Assembly: GCA_020161365.1 (NCBI GenBank)
Contig: JAIUNU010000007.1
Coordinates: 1 to 64,000, forward strand
Origin: Pseudomonadota bacterium
Lineage (GTDB): Bacteria; Pseudomonadota; Alphaproteobacteria; Caulobacterales; Caulobacteraceae
Length of the DNA: 64,000 nucleotides
Direction: 5' to 3'
Positions within the stretch are counted from its first letter, which is position 1. Every line of letters starts with the position of its first letter. Shown here one piece after another: positions 54,613-63,942 of the stretch. The translations under genes and the position numbers were made by a program. A model generated the notes under the pieces. That model was not told where the DNA came from, did no database searches, and saw only the letters and a list, made by a program, of their open reading frames with translations.

Positions 54613-55005
54613 TCAGCGCGCGAAAATGCTGCGCGTGAGACAGGAAAAGACCAGCCGCCCGGCTTCGTCGAGGACGTCGTGCTGGGCGATCACGATCCCC
54701 TTGCCCTCGCCGACCGGATCCTTGCCCATGATGGTCATGCGGCCACGGAGCAGCTCGCCGACGGGCGGATTGCGCATCCAGCGCAGGGCGTCGACGCCCA
54801 GCCGCTTGGTCTGGGGCCACCCGGCGCTCGCTTCGGAATCCAGCCGCGTCCAGATCGCGAAGATCATGGCGTCCGGCGCGCCGTTCTCGACCGGCCAGCC
54901 GGGCGCGAACGCGGCGATGAAGGCTTCCAGAGCCTTGGCGTCGACCGCGCGTGTGCCCAGCGTCACGACCTGACCGATCTCGATATCGTCGAAGGCGGCG
55001 GGCAT
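54613..55005 (-). CDS. MaoC-like dehydratase domain protein
   Basis: About 130 residues, a single hotdog: DDIEIGQVVTLGTRAVDAKALEAF at the start and LLRGRMTIMGKDPVGEGKGIVIAQHDVLDEAGRLVFSCLTRSI at the end fit MaoC-like (R)-hydratases. The strict catalytic Asp-x4-His motif is not evident (IAAFAPGW occupies that place), so catalysis is uncertain. The ATG at 55005 has GGAGACG upstream; the divergent dsbD gene starts 113 bases away. Confidence 0.75.
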   Translation of the reverse strand: MPAAFDDIEIGQVVTLGTRAVDAKALEAFIAAFAPGWPVENGAPDAMIFAIWTRLDSEASAGWPQTKRLGVDALRWMRNPPVGELLRGRMTIMGKDPVGEGKGIVIAQHDVLDEAGRLVFSCLTRSIFAR

Positions 55006-55118
55006 CAGCGTCTCCAGATGATTCCACGCCTGACTGTCTGTTGGGCCTTGGCCATTGTCGAGAGCCGGCGGGCGGTCCATGTGTACCGCTCAGCTCTTTT
55101 CCGTGTCCGGGCCAGCGC

Positions 55119-57275
55119 ATGTTTCTGAAGAAAATCGTCCTCGCCCTGCAGGCCGCGTTGCTCGCGACGCTTCTGGGCGGCCAAGCCCTGGCGGGTCCAA
55201 TCGTCAATTCGGGCCATATCGAGTCTGAACTGGTCGCTCAGGAAGCGGGCATCGCGCCCGGCGGCACGATCTACGTGGCGCTCCGCCAGAAGATCGTGCC
55301 GGGGTGGCACACTTACTGGCGCAACCCCGGCGACGCCGGCGAGCCGACCAAGATCACCTGGACCCTGCCGGCGGGCTGGCGCGCCGGCGACATGGTGTGG
55401 CCGACTCCGAAGAAGACCCGTCTCGGTCCGTTGCTCGACTATGCCTATGAGGGCGAGGTCCTGATCCCCGTACCGATCACGGCGGCCGCCGATGCCAAGC
55501 CAGGCACGACGCTGAGCCTCACCGCTGACGTCTTCTACCTGGTCTGCGAACAGGTCTGCATCCCTGAAGAAGCCAAGCTTTCGCTGCTGCTGCCGGTCGT
55601 CGCCGACGCGCCCAAGCCTGATCCCAAATGGGGCGCGGTGATCGGCAAGGTGCTGGCCGACGCCCCCAAGCCAGCCGGCCTCAAGGCCGTGTTCAAGCTT
55701 GAAGGACAGACCCTGAAACTGGCCGTGACCGGCGGCCCCCTGAAGGACGCGGACATGGCTGGCGCCTATTTCTTTCCGTACTCGCCCAAGGTCATCGAGC
55801 ATGCGGCGGAGCAGGCGATCGAGCGCGGCCCCGAGGGGCTGACCCTGACGCTAAAGCCGGGCTACGACTTTGTCGGCGGCGGAACGCCTCCAGGCGAGCT
55901 TGCCGGCGTGCTGGCGACCAAAGCGGGGGCGTGGGAGGTGACGGCCACGGCCGGCGACCCGCCGCCGCAGGCCTCGGGCCTGGGGGCACCGCCCGTAGAA
56001 GCCGCTTCGCCCAATCGGACGACCGCTGGCCTTGCCGGCGCTCTGCTGTTCGCTTTCCTCGGCGGCTTGATCCTCAACCTGATGCCGTGCGTCTTTCCGG
56101 TCCTGTCGATGAAGGCGGCCAGCCTGGCGGGACACGCGCATGAGACGTCGAAGGCCCGGCTGCAGGGCCTAGCTTTCCTGCTGGGCGTCGTCGCGACCTT
56201 CCTGGCGCTCGCGGGCGCGCTGCTGGCCGTTCGTGCGGGCGGTGCGGCGGTGGGCTGGGGGTTCCAGTTGCAGTCTCCGCTGGTCATCGCGGGCCTGGCG
56301 CTGCTGATGCTGCTGGTCGCGCTGAACATGTCCGGCGTGTTCGAAATCGGAACGTCGGTGCAGGGTGTCGGCGCCGGCGCCTCGGCGAAGGGCGGCGTCT
56401 CCGGCGCCTTCTTCACCGGCGCGCTCGCCGTGGTGGTCGCCGCGCCCTGTACGGCGCCGTTCATGGCCGGCGCGCTCGGCTATGCGCTCACACAGCCCCC
56501 GGTGATCGCGCTCGGCGTCTTCCTGGCCCTGGCCCTGGGCTTCGCCGCACCGTTCGTGGCCGTCACCTTCAGCCCCGGCGCCCTGAAGCTGCTGCCGCGC
56601 CCCGGCGGCTGGATGGAGGTGCTGAAAAAAGGGTTGGCCTTCCCGATGTATGGCGCTGCGCTGTGGCTGGTCTGGGTGTTCGCCCAGCAGGCGGGGCCGA
56701 TTGCCCTGGGGCAAGTGCTCGTCGCGGGTGTCCTGGCGGCGTTCGGCGCGTGGCTCTACGGTCTGGGGCAGACCCGGCGGGCCGAGGGCAAACCCGCAGC
56801 CGTCTCGATGATCCTCGGCTTGCTGGCGGTGATCGCGGCGCTGGGTCTCGCCGCGACGGCCGCTCTGTCGGCCAAGCCGCCTGCGGCATCCGCCGCCGCT
56901 GAGGCCCCGGCGTCCGCCGGTCCTGGCCTGACGGCCGAAGCCTGGTCGCCCGAGCGGGTGAAGGCCCTGCAGGCCGAAGGGCGTCCAATCTTCGTAGACT
57001 TCACCGCCGCGTGGTGCGTGACGTGTCAGGTCAACGAGAAGGTCGCCCTCTCCGGGTCCAAGGTCGCCGAGGCGTTCAAGGCCCAGAACGCCGTGCTCCT
57101 GAAGGCCGACTGGACCAACCGCGATCCCGTGATCGCCAAGGCTCTCGCGGAGTTCAACCGCGTCGGCGTGCCGCTCTATCTCGTCTACCCCAAGAACGGC
57201 GGCGAGCCGGTCATCCTGCCGCAGCTGTTGACCGAAGGCATGGTCATCGAGGCCATCGAGAAGGCGGGGGCTTAG
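55119..57275 (+). CDS. dsbD: Thiol:disulfide interchange protein, DsbD/ScsB-like
   Basis: 718 residues. Signal peptide; periplasmic N-domain (about 20-290) with Cys pair in VCEQVCIPEEA; eight-helix membrane domain with the two redox cysteines in LMPCVFPVLS and VAAPCTAPFMAG; C-terminal thioredoxin domain with active site WCVTC. It moves reducing power from cytoplasmic thioredoxin to the periplasm. The N-domain (TYWRNPGDAGEPT) resembles ScsB-type members rather than classic E. coli DsbD. The frame is open upstream; ATG 55119 starts the signal peptide. Confidence 0.93.
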   Translation: MFLKKIVLALQAALLATLLGGQALAGPIVNSGHIESELVAQEAGIAPGGTIYVALRQKIVPGWHTYWRNPGDAGEPTKITWTLPAGWRAGDMVWPTPKKTRLGPLLDYAYEGEVLIPVPITAAADAKPGTTLSLTADVFYLVCEQVCIPEEAKLSLLLPVVADAPKPDPKWGAVIGKVLADAPKPAGLKAVFKLEGQTLKLAVTGGPLKDADMAGAYFFPYSPKVIEHAAEQAIERGPEGLTLTLKPGYDFVGGGTPPGELAGVLATKAGAWEVTATAGDPPPQASGLGAPPVEAASPNRTTAGLAGALLFAFLGGLILNLMPCVFPVLSMKAASLAGHAHETSKARLQGLAFLLGVVATFLALAGALLAVRAGGAAVGWGFQLQSPLVIAGLALLMLLVALNMSGVFEIGTSVQGVGAGASAKGGVSGAFFTGALAVVVAAPCTAPFMAGALGYALTQPPVIALGVFLALALGFAAPFVAVTFSPGALKLLPRPGGWMEVLKKGLAFPMYGAALWLVWVFAQQAGPIALGQVLVAGVLAAFGAWLYGLGQTRRAEGKPAAVSMILGLLAVIAALGLAATAALSAKPPAASAAAEAPASAGPGLTAEAWSPERVKALQAEGRPIFVDFTAAWCVTCQVNEKVALSGSKVAEAFKAQNAVLLKADWTNRDPVIAKALAEFNRVGVPLYLVYPKNGGEPVILPQLLTEGMVIEAIEKAGA

Positions 57276-57282
57276 GCCCCCG

Positions 57283-58014
57283 CTACTTCTTCTTGTCGCC
57301 CCCGAAAGGCAACTTGGCCTTGACCTGATCCAGCGGCGTCTTGGTGACCACCACCGGCGGCGGCACGGTCACCGGCGCAGTCTTGATCGGATAGGCGCGC
57401 CAACCGGTCTGGATCAGGGCGCTGAAGCCCTGGCACTTGGGAAAGTAGCGCACCATGCCAGAACGCGGCTTGGCGAACGGCGGCGGCTGCACCAGATCCT
57501 GGCGCTTGGGATCGACGAAGCGCCAATCGGTCGGCAGGCCGTAGCCCTTCTCACCGCCGAGGCGCACCGCCTGATAGGCGAGGTTGGCCTGGAAAGGCGG
57601 GACACCGTACCGCAGCATCGCCCGCAGGAAGATCTGGTCGGCCTCCTCGCGCTTGCCGGGCTCGCCGATCGTGTAGAGCCAGTCGTGGACGATGGCGGCG
57701 CGGGCCGTCGGGCCCTGCGGATCGATGAACGCCTGGCCGTACCAAGGCACGCTGGCGAAGTCGGTGACGTACCAGCGGGGCACCACAATCACCTTGCCGG
57801 TGTCGACGTCGCAGTACGGGAACTCCGCATCCAGCGTGAATAGCTTGCGGCCGTCTTTGGTCTGGTTGAACAGCATGATCGGCTGCGGCGTCAGCGAGCT
57901 CGGCGGCGTCGGGGCGACCACGGGTACGAACACGGTCGTGCTGGTCTGCGTCGCGCAGGCGCTCGCCAAAAGAGCAGCGCCGATCAGGGTTAAGACGGTT
58001 TTCGAACGGGACAT
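57283..58014 (-). CDS. DUF1353 lipoprotein
   Basis: 243 residues. Lipobox ASAC (near residue 19) after a clear lipoprotein signal peptide. The DUF1353 core includes VPRWYVTDFASVPWYGQAFIDPQG and AAIVHDWLYTIGEPGKREEADQIFLRAML; the HDWLY with nearby acidic residues suggests a metal or hydrolase site, but no activity is established. DUF1353 is otherwise seen in phage tail and bacterial proteins. It may be regulated apart from dsbD, as stops converge within eight bases. Confidence 0.83.
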   Translation of the reverse strand: MSRSKTVLTLIGAALLASACATQTSTTVFVPVVAPTPPSSLTPQPIMLFNQTKDGRKLFTLDAEFPYCDVDTGKVIVVPRWYVTDFASVPWYGQAFIDPQGPTARAAIVHDWLYTIGEPGKREEADQIFLRAMLRYGVPPFQANLAYQAVRLGGEKGYGLPTDWRFVDPKRQDLVQPPPFAKPRSGMVRYFPKCQGFSALIQTGWRAYPIKTAPVTVPPPVVVTKTPLDQVKAKLPFGGDKKK

Positions 58015-58180
58015 CGACGTGCTGGGGACGGGAGGGTGACCGTTCTTCTGAGCGGCGGAGGCCTGTGGATCAAGTCCGTGTGGCGAAGTTTCGACCTCCA
58101 CAACATTGCGACTGCGAATCTTCCGCATATCTCTGGTTTGTGAGAGTTTGATCCACAGTGTTCGTCGCTGGAGACCCGAC

Positions 58181-58785
58181 ATGCCGATCACACGCCGCCT
58201 CGTCGCCGCCGCCCTGCCGCTGACCGTCTAGTTCCCGTCACCGCCCAGGCGCGTCCTGCGCCCGACTTCACGGCGATCGACGCCGATGGAAAGACCCGCT
58301 CCCTTTCGGAGTTTCGCGGCAAGACCGTGGTCTTAGAATGGACCAACGAGGGCTGCCCCTATGTCCGCAAGCACTATTCGGGAAACATGCAGGGTCTGCA
58401 GCAGGCCGCGCGGGCCGACGGCGTCGTATGGCTGACTATCGCCTCGTCGGCGCCGGGCAAGCAGGGACACTTCGCCGACGGCGCGGCCGCCAAGGGCTGG
58501 ATGAACGCCAAGGGCGCCAAGCCCACGGCCCTGCTCCTGGACGCCGACAACAAGGTCGCCACGCTCTTCAAGGCCAAGACGACGCCGCACATGTTCGTCA
58601 TCGATAAGACGGGCGCTGTGGTCTACGAGGGCGCGATCGACGACAAGCCGACCAGCAAGGTCGAGGACATCCAGGGCGCCAAGAACCTTGTCGCGGCGGC
58701 TCTCGCCGACGTGAAGGCTGGGCGCAAGGTCGCCACGCCCTTCGTCGCGCCCTACGGATGCTCGGTGAAGTACAAGGATGCTTAG
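58181..58785 (+). pseudogene. Redoxin/thioredoxin-fold protein with a frameshifted signal peptide
   Basis: The ATG at 58181 opens MPITRRLVAAALPLTV and meets TAG at 58229-58231. One frame over, the sequence continues PVTAQARPAPDFTAID and runs intact to 58785 with a thioredoxin-like fold: RSLSEFRGKTVVLEWTNEG, CPYVRKHY with a single Cys, and TPHMFVIDKTGAVVYEGAID. Adding one base near 58226-58229 (GTC-C-TAG) restores a perfect signal peptide and cleavage site (AQA). So this is a single-base deletion, or a sequencing error. Without repair, translation from an internal start would lose export. The full protein would be a periplasmic redoxin of about 200 residues. Confidence 0.8.
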
Positions 58786-58797
58786 GGCCAGAGGATC

Positions 58798-59292
58798 CTA
58801 GGCGGCGGGTCGGGGCGGCGCGGTGATCACCTCGACATTGTCGTTCAGCAGATAGACCATGTCGCGCAGGGCAAGATCCTGAGCCTTGATCGTCGTGGCG
58901 GCGCGAACGGCGGCGAGTTTCTCGGGCAGGTCCTGGCTGATGCCGCGCAGGATGCACTTGAGGTCATCGATCGCGCCGCGTTCCTTCAGGGTGACGTGGC
59001 CCTTCATGTCGAGTGCGGCCAGATCGCCGATTTTGCTGGAGAAGGCGTCGAAGGCTTTCAGGGTCGAGGCGGCGCCGGACGGGTCCGCCTTCGCCAGCTG
59101 CGCGCGATAGCCCTCGGTCTGGGCCTTGAGTTGGCGGGCGCGTTTGACGATGTCGATAAACAACGGCTCGCCCGCAACGGACGCCGGCGCTGCAGGCGCT
59201 TGCATGACGGCCGGGGTAGGGCCGGCGCCTTGCCCTGGACTGAACGAGGCCATCCAGAGCATGGCGGAAAAGGCGACGGCGTCACAGGACAT
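58798..59292 (-). CDS. Hypothetical exported helical protein
   Basis: About 164 residues. The N-terminal 28 residues are signal-like (MSCDAVAFSAMLWMASF then Ala/Pro-rich). The rest is predicted mostly helical, with QLKAQTEGYRAQLAKADPSGAASTLKAFDAF and KCILRGISQDLPEKLAAVRAA. No family recognised. The ATG 59292 has GGGAG upstream; a TTG at 59307 is possible. Converges with the redoxin gene; divergent from pgi. Confidence 0.6.
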   Translation of the reverse strand: MSCDAVAFSAMLWMASFSPGQGAGPTPAVMQAPAAPASVAGEPLFIDIVKRARQLKAQTEGYRAQLAKADPSGAASTLKAFDAFSSKIGDLAALDMKGHVTLKERGAIDDLKCILRGISQDLPEKLAAVRAATTIKAQDLALRDMVYLLNDNVEVITAPPRPAA

Positions 59293-59396
59293 GAGGAGCT
59301 CCCGCAAAAAACGTCATTGGTCTGCCATGACGTGGCGGCGCCTGTTTGATAAGCCCGGTTTCGTAAACGCCGATTTACCAAAACCGTGAGGACGAC

Positions 59397-61016
59397 ATGG
59401 CCGATCTCGACGCCGCCTGGACCCGCCTGGAAGCCGCCGCCAAGGCTGCGGGCGACAAGCGTATCGTCGAGTTCTTCGACGCCGAACCTGGGCGCCTCGA
59501 GGCGCTGACCTTGGACGTCGCGGGCCTGCACCTGGATCTTTCGAAACAGGCCTGGGACGAGGCGGGTCTGGAAGCCGCGCTGGATGTGGCGCATGCGGCC
59601 GATGTCGAGGGCGCGCGGGGGCGCATGTTCGGCGGCGAGGCGATCAATTCGTCCGAAGGCCGGGCCGTGCTGCACACGGCCCTGCGCGCTCCGGCCGACG
59701 CCGACATCAAGGCGCTGGGCCAGCCGGTCATGGCCGAGGTCGAGGCTGTCCGTCAGCGGATGAAGGCTTTCGCCGAGGCGATCCGCTCCGGCGCCATCAA
59801 GGGCGCGACCGGCAAGCCGTTCAAGGCCATCCTCCACATCGGCATCGGCGGTTCGGACCTCGGTCCGCGCCTGTTGTGGGACGCCCTGCGTCCGATCAAG
59901 CCGTCGATCGACCTGCGCTTTGTCGCCAATGTCGACGGCGCTGAGTTCGCGCTGACGACCGCCGAGATGGACCCGGAGGAGACGCTGGTCATGGTGGTCT
60001 CCAAGACCTTCACGACCCAGGAGACCATGGCCAACGCCGGCGCTGCGCGCGCCTGGCTGGCGTCGGCGCTTGGCGAGCAGGGAGCAAACCAGCACCTGGC
60101 CGCCATCTCGACCGCGCTGGACAAGACCGCCGCGTTCGGCGTGCCGGACGAGCGCGTGTTTGGCTTCTGGGATTGGGTCGGGGGGCGCTATTCGCTGTGG
60201 TCTTCGGTCAGCCTGTCGGTGGCCATCGCCGCCGGCTGGGACGCGTTCCAGGGGTTCCTGGATGGCGGCGCGATCATGGACGAGCACTTCCGGACAGCCC
60301 CGCTCGACAAGAACGCGCCGGTGCTGGTGGCCCTGGCCCAGATCTTCAATCGCAACGGCCTGGACCGCCGGGCGCGCTCGGTCGTACCGTACTCGCACCG
60401 CCTGCGCCGCCTCGCTGCGTTCCTCCAGCAGTTGGAGATGGAAAGTAACGGCAAGTCGGTTGGTCCCGACGGCAGGCCCGCCAAGCGCGGGACGGCCACG
60501 GTGGTGTTTGGCGATGAGGGCACTAACGTCCAGCACGCCTATTTCCAGTGCATGCACCAGGGGACGGACATCACGCCGATGGAGTTGATCGGCGTCGCCC
60601 AGTCGGACGAAGGTCCGGCCGGCATGCACGAAAAGCTGCTTTCCAACCTCCTGGCCCAGGCCGAAGCCTTCATGGTCGGGCGGAGCACAGAGGATGTCGT
60701 GGCTGAGCTCAAGGGCAAAGGCGTTTCCGATGCCGAGATCGCCACCCTGGCCCCGCAGCGCACCTTCGTCGGCAACCGCCCCTCGACCCTGGTGCTGTTG
60801 GACCGCCTGACCCCCCAGGCGTTCGGAGCCCTGATCGCGCTCTATGAGCACAAGACCTTCGTCGAAGGCGTGATCTGGGGGATCAATTCCTTCGACCAGT
60901 GGGGCGTCGAGCTAGGCAAGGTGATGGCCAATCGGATCTTGCCGGAACTGGAGAACGGCGCGGCGGGTGAGCATGACCCGTCGACGACGGCGTTGATCCA
61001 GCGCCTGAAGCGATAG
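59397..61016 (+). CDS. pgi: Glucose-6-phosphate isomerase
   Basis: 539 residues, normal length. Sugar-phosphate isomerase signatures: HIGIGGSDLGPRLLWDAL, VSKTFTTQETMANA, GVPDERVFGFWDWVGGRYSLWSS and QHAYFQCMHQGTDITPMELIG (catalytic Glu-His region). It interconverts glucose-6-P and fructose-6-P. It lies eight bases before the alpha/beta hydrolase gene, probably one transcript. Confidence 0.97.
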   Translation: MADLDAAWTRLEAAAKAAGDKRIVEFFDAEPGRLEALTLDVAGLHLDLSKQAWDEAGLEAALDVAHAADVEGARGRMFGGEAINSSEGRAVLHTALRAPADADIKALGQPVMAEVEAVRQRMKAFAEAIRSGAIKGATGKPFKAILHIGIGGSDLGPRLLWDALRPIKPSIDLRFVANVDGAEFALTTAEMDPEETLVMVVSKTFTTQETMANAGAARAWLASALGEQGANQHLAAISTALDKTAAFGVPDERVFGFWDWVGGRYSLWSSVSLSVAIAAGWDAFQGFLDGGAIMDEHFRTAPLDKNAPVLVALAQIFNRNGLDRRARSVVPYSHRLRRLAAFLQQLEMESNGKSVGPDGRPAKRGTATVVFGDEGTNVQHAYFQCMHQGTDITPMELIGVAQSDEGPAGMHEKLLSNLLAQAEAFMVGRSTEDVVAELKGKGVSDAEIATLAPQRTFVGNRPSTLVLLDRLTPQAFGALIALYEHKTFVEGVIWGINSFDQWGVELGKVMANRILPELENGAAGEHDPSTTALIQRLKR

Positions 61017-61024
61017 GCGCCGCC

Positions 61025-61807
61025 ATGCGGACCCTCGGGATCAGCGGCGTCGCCGCGGCTGTTCTGCTGGTCGCCTCGTGGGCGCATGCCGGCGAGGTGA
61101 TGGTCGATGGCCGCAAGGTCGCCTATCGCGAGTGGGGCGCCGGCGAGCGGACGCTGGTGATGGTGAGCGGTCTTGGCGACGGCGCGGAGATCTTTGATGG
61201 CGTCGGCCCGCGCCTGGCCCAAGGCTGGCGCGTCATCGCCTATGACCGCGCAGGTTACGGCGGCAGCGCCGATCATCCTGGCGTTCACGATGCGGTGCGG
61301 GCGGAGGCCGAGCTCAAGGGGTTGCTCGCCGCGTTGAAGGTCCGGAGGCCGGTGTTGCTGGGGCACTCCCTGGGAGGCGTATTTGCCGCCCACTTCGCCG
61401 CCCGCAACCCGGGGGAAGTCGCGGGGCTGGTGCTGGAGGAGACACGGCCGACCGGCTTCACCGACGCCTGCAAGGTTCAAATCAAGCGTGGATGCGAATT
61501 CCCGCCGCTGCTCAAATACGCCTTCCCGCTAGGCGGTCGCCGCGAGATCGAGGCGCTGAGCCGAACTGAGCGTCAGGAAGCCGAGGCGGCCGGCGGCGCG
61601 ACGCCGACTCTGATCCTGACCCGCGCCAACACCGGGCAGGGCGGTTTCGAGGGGCTATGGCTGTCGCAGCAGGCCAAGCTGGTCCAGCGTTGGCCGGCCG
61701 CGCGGCTGGTCGCCGCCCCGAAGGGCGGCCACTACGTCCATCGCGACGCCCGGGACTGGTTCGTCTCTGAAGTCAGCGGCTTTCTGACAACGCTGGGCCA
61801 ACCCTAA
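61025..61807 (+). CDS. Exported alpha/beta hydrolase
   Basis: 260 residues. Signal peptide (MRTLGISGVAAAVLLVASWAHA), then an alpha/beta hydrolase fold: YREWGAGERTLVMVSGLGDGA, nucleophile elbow GHSLGG (Ser at about 117), and a likely catalytic His in KGGHYVHRDA near the C-terminus. Probably a periplasmic esterase/lipase-like enzyme; substrate unknown. Follows pgi closely; its last four bases overlap the convergent TonB receptor gene. Confidence 0.88.
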   Translation: MRTLGISGVAAAVLLVASWAHAGEVMVDGRKVAYREWGAGERTLVMVSGLGDGAEIFDGVGPRLAQGWRVIAYDRAGYGGSADHPGVHDAVRAEAELKGLLAALKVRRPVLLGHSLGGVFAAHFAARNPGEVAGLVLEETRPTGFTDACKVQIKRGCEFPPLLKYAFPLGGRREIEALSRTERQEAEAAGGATPTLILTRANTGQGGFEGLWLSQQAKLVQRWPAARLVAAPKGGHYVHRDARDWFVSEVSGFLTTLGQP

Positions 61808-63849
61808 AAGGTCTTCCGCACCCGGAAACTCATGAAGGTGCGCGGATTGATCGCGCGGTCCTCAACGAAGGCGACCGCGCGGTTGGGGCCGCGGTTGGCG
61901 AAAACCGTGCGGCGAATGCTGAAGTCGTCCCACAGGTTCAGCTGCGCGCGGATGGCCAGGGTCGGGGTGGGCTTATATTCGGCGAAGAGCTCGTAGTACT
62001 GCGCGCCGCGCCAGACGCTGGTCTGGTCGACATCATAGGTGCCCTGCCCGAGCAGCGGCAGCCAGTTGATCCCCCACTGGGTCTTGTACTTCGTCAGATC
62101 CTGTTGGAAGCCGATATTGGCCTGGGTTGGCCGCACGCGGGAGATGGGACGATCCAGACCGGTCGTCGGGTCCTTCACGTGTGTTTCGTTCCAGTCGTTC
62201 TTGAAGGTGAAGCGGCCGCCCTTGATCCCCAACTTGTCCGTCGGGACCACGATGTTCAGGCTCAAGCGATCCAGGGTGGCGTCGCCGATATTGCCCACCG
62301 CCGACAGGCCGCCTGGCAGCGGCAGGCGGTCGATCACGCCGATGATCTCGTCATGCCGATAGGTGATCGCGACGATGCCCTCGCCCCAGAAGCGGCGCTC
62401 ATAGCCGATCTCGGTGATCCAGCGCTGCTCAGGCTTCAGCTCGACATTACCGCCGTAGACATTGCCTTCCTCCAGGTCCGACGAGGCGGCGAAGTCCTCG
62501 AAGTCCAACTGGCCCAGTTCCCGTTCGAAGCGGAAGCGCAGCTGGTTGTTGGCGACGGGCGTCCAGGTCGCCAGGAACCGGGGCTTGGCGTAGAAGAAGC
62601 TCTTCTTGTTCTCGGCGTCGCCCGACTGCTTGATCGTCGACGTCTCCAGGCGCAGACCGCCTTCCAGCGTCAGGCGCGGATTGACCCGCCAGGTGGCCTT
62701 TGAGAAGGCTTCGCCGCGCAGCTCCTCGACCTTGACCGAAGCGCTGGGCAGCGGCACGGCCGCTCCGCCTACAGAGTAGGCCTGTTTCACGTCGAGCATG
62801 TTGTAGGCGGCCTCAGCGCCGGTCTCGACGGTGATCGCCTTGCTCCAGTCGTGGCGGAGCTGCGCGCGGAAGATCGACTCGCCGCTGTCGCCTTCACCGG
62901 TGAAGCGTTGCTGCGGAGCCTTGATCCCGTTCAGAGTCTCATCGCTGGTCGAAGCGCTTTCGAAACTATCAAAGCTGTGGATGGCCCGCGTCTCCAAAGC
63001 CCAGTTGGGCGCCAGCGGGCGCGTGTAGGTCAGGCCAAGCTCACCCGATCGGCTCTCGTCGGTATAGTCGCTGCGGCGCTCGGCGGTCGGCGAGGTCAGG
63101 GTCTGCCACTGGTTCCAGTCATTAACGCCAAAGCGAGCCGTCGCCTCGATCTTGCCGCCGCCCAGCGGCGCCGAATAGTTGCCCCGGATGCTGCGTCCGC
63201 CGCCCCAGCTGTCGTTCAGGAACTTCTCGTCGCGGATGATCTTGCCGGTGGCGTCGCGTCGGATATTCGTGCCCGGACCGTTGGAGTCGCTGCTGCCGAT
63301 CCCGTCGCTCAGCGTCACGCCCCAGCTCTTGTCGCCGTTCGTGGCGGTGAATTGATAGCTGCCGCCATAGAGGTCGCGACCACCGTCGAATTGGCTGGTG
63401 TTCCACGTGAGGATCGACTGGCGGTTGGCGCCCTTTTTCAGGATCACGTTCACGACCACCGAATAGCCCTGCATGTCGACGCCCGGCGCCCCGCCCCGGA
63501 TCAACTCGATCCGCTCGACGCGGTTGGCCTGGGTGCGCGACAGCACGTTGCTGCCGGTGTCGTTCTTGGAGGCTGGACGGGCGCCGTTGATCAGGATGTT
63601 GCCAACCGCGCCCTCGAAGCCCCGCGCGCCGGTGCCGTCCTGAACCGAGAACCCCGGTACGCGCTGGACCATCTCCAGCGCCGTGTTCGGACGTTGGGCG
63701 GCGAAGAAGTCGGGCTGGAAAACCAGGACCCCGCGCTGTGCGGCCTCGGCCTGGGCGGCCACTTGCTCCGGCGTCAGCTCGGCGGCCTGGGCGGCGCCAG
63801 CCAACAGAATGGCGGCCGCGCTGGCCAGAAGCATGGTCTTGTTCATCAC
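61804..63849 (-). CDS. TonB-dependent receptor
   Basis: 681 residues. Signal peptide MNKTMLLASAAAILLAGAAQA; plug with ALEMVQRVPGFSVQDGTGARGFEGAVGNILINGARP (summarised), VERIELIRGGAPGVDMQGYSVVVNVILKKG; barrel ending SFRVRKTF with C-terminal Phe. It lacks the usual TonB box VVVTA; the stretch GVLVFQPDFFA may serve instead. Such receptors with ILINGARP occur in Caulobacter for carbohydrates or peptides, but substrate is unknown. Convergent overlap with the hydrolase gene. Start could be either of the first two Met codons. Confidence 0.87.
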   Translation of the reverse strand: MMNKTMLLASAAAILLAGAAQAAELTPEQVAAQAEAAQRGVLVFQPDFFAAQRPNTALEMVQRVPGFSVQDGTGARGFEGAVGNILINGARPASKNDTGSNVLSRTQANRVERIELIRGGAPGVDMQGYSVVVNVILKKGANRQSILTWNTSQFDGGRDLYGGSYQFTATNGDKSWGVTLSDGIGSSDSNGPGTNIRRDATGKIIRDEKFLNDSWGGGRSIRGNYSAPLGGGKIEATARFGVNDWNQWQTLTSPTAERRSDYTDESRSGELGLTYTRPLAPNWALETRAIHSFDSFESASTSDETLNGIKAPQQRFTGEGDSGESIFRAQLRHDWSKAITVETGAEAAYNMLDVKQAYSVGGAAVPLPSASVKVEELRGEAFSKATWRVNPRLTLEGGLRLETSTIKQSGDAENKKSFFYAKPRFLATWTPVANNQLRFRFERELGQLDFEDFAASSDLEEGNVYGGNVELKPEQRWITEIGYERRFWGEGIVAITYRHDEIIGVIDRLPLPGGLSAVGNIGDATLDRLSLNIVVPTDKLGIKGGRFTFKNDWNETHVKDPTTGLDRPISRVRPTQANIGFQQDLTKYKTQWGINWLPLLGQGTYDVDQTSVWRGAQYYELFAEYKPTPTLAIRAQLNLWDDFSIRRTVFANRGPNRAVAFVEDRAINPRTFMSFRVRKTF

Positions 63850-63900
63850 GGGTTCCCCTCAGTGACGACAGGTCTGAACGGCGCGTGCGTTCACCTCAAG

Positions 63901-63942
63901 TTACAAGCCTGAAAGGTGGATTACATATCGGATAGAATTACA
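63901..63942 (-). promoter_or_regulatory. Three TTACA direct repeats upstream of TonB receptor
   Basis: TTACA occurs at 63901, 63921 and 63938 (starts 20 and 17 bases apart), i.e. TGTAA repeats on the receptor's strand, in an AT-richer upstream region beginning about 50 bases before its start. It is a candidate operator; no known consensus is matched. Confidence 0.3.
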
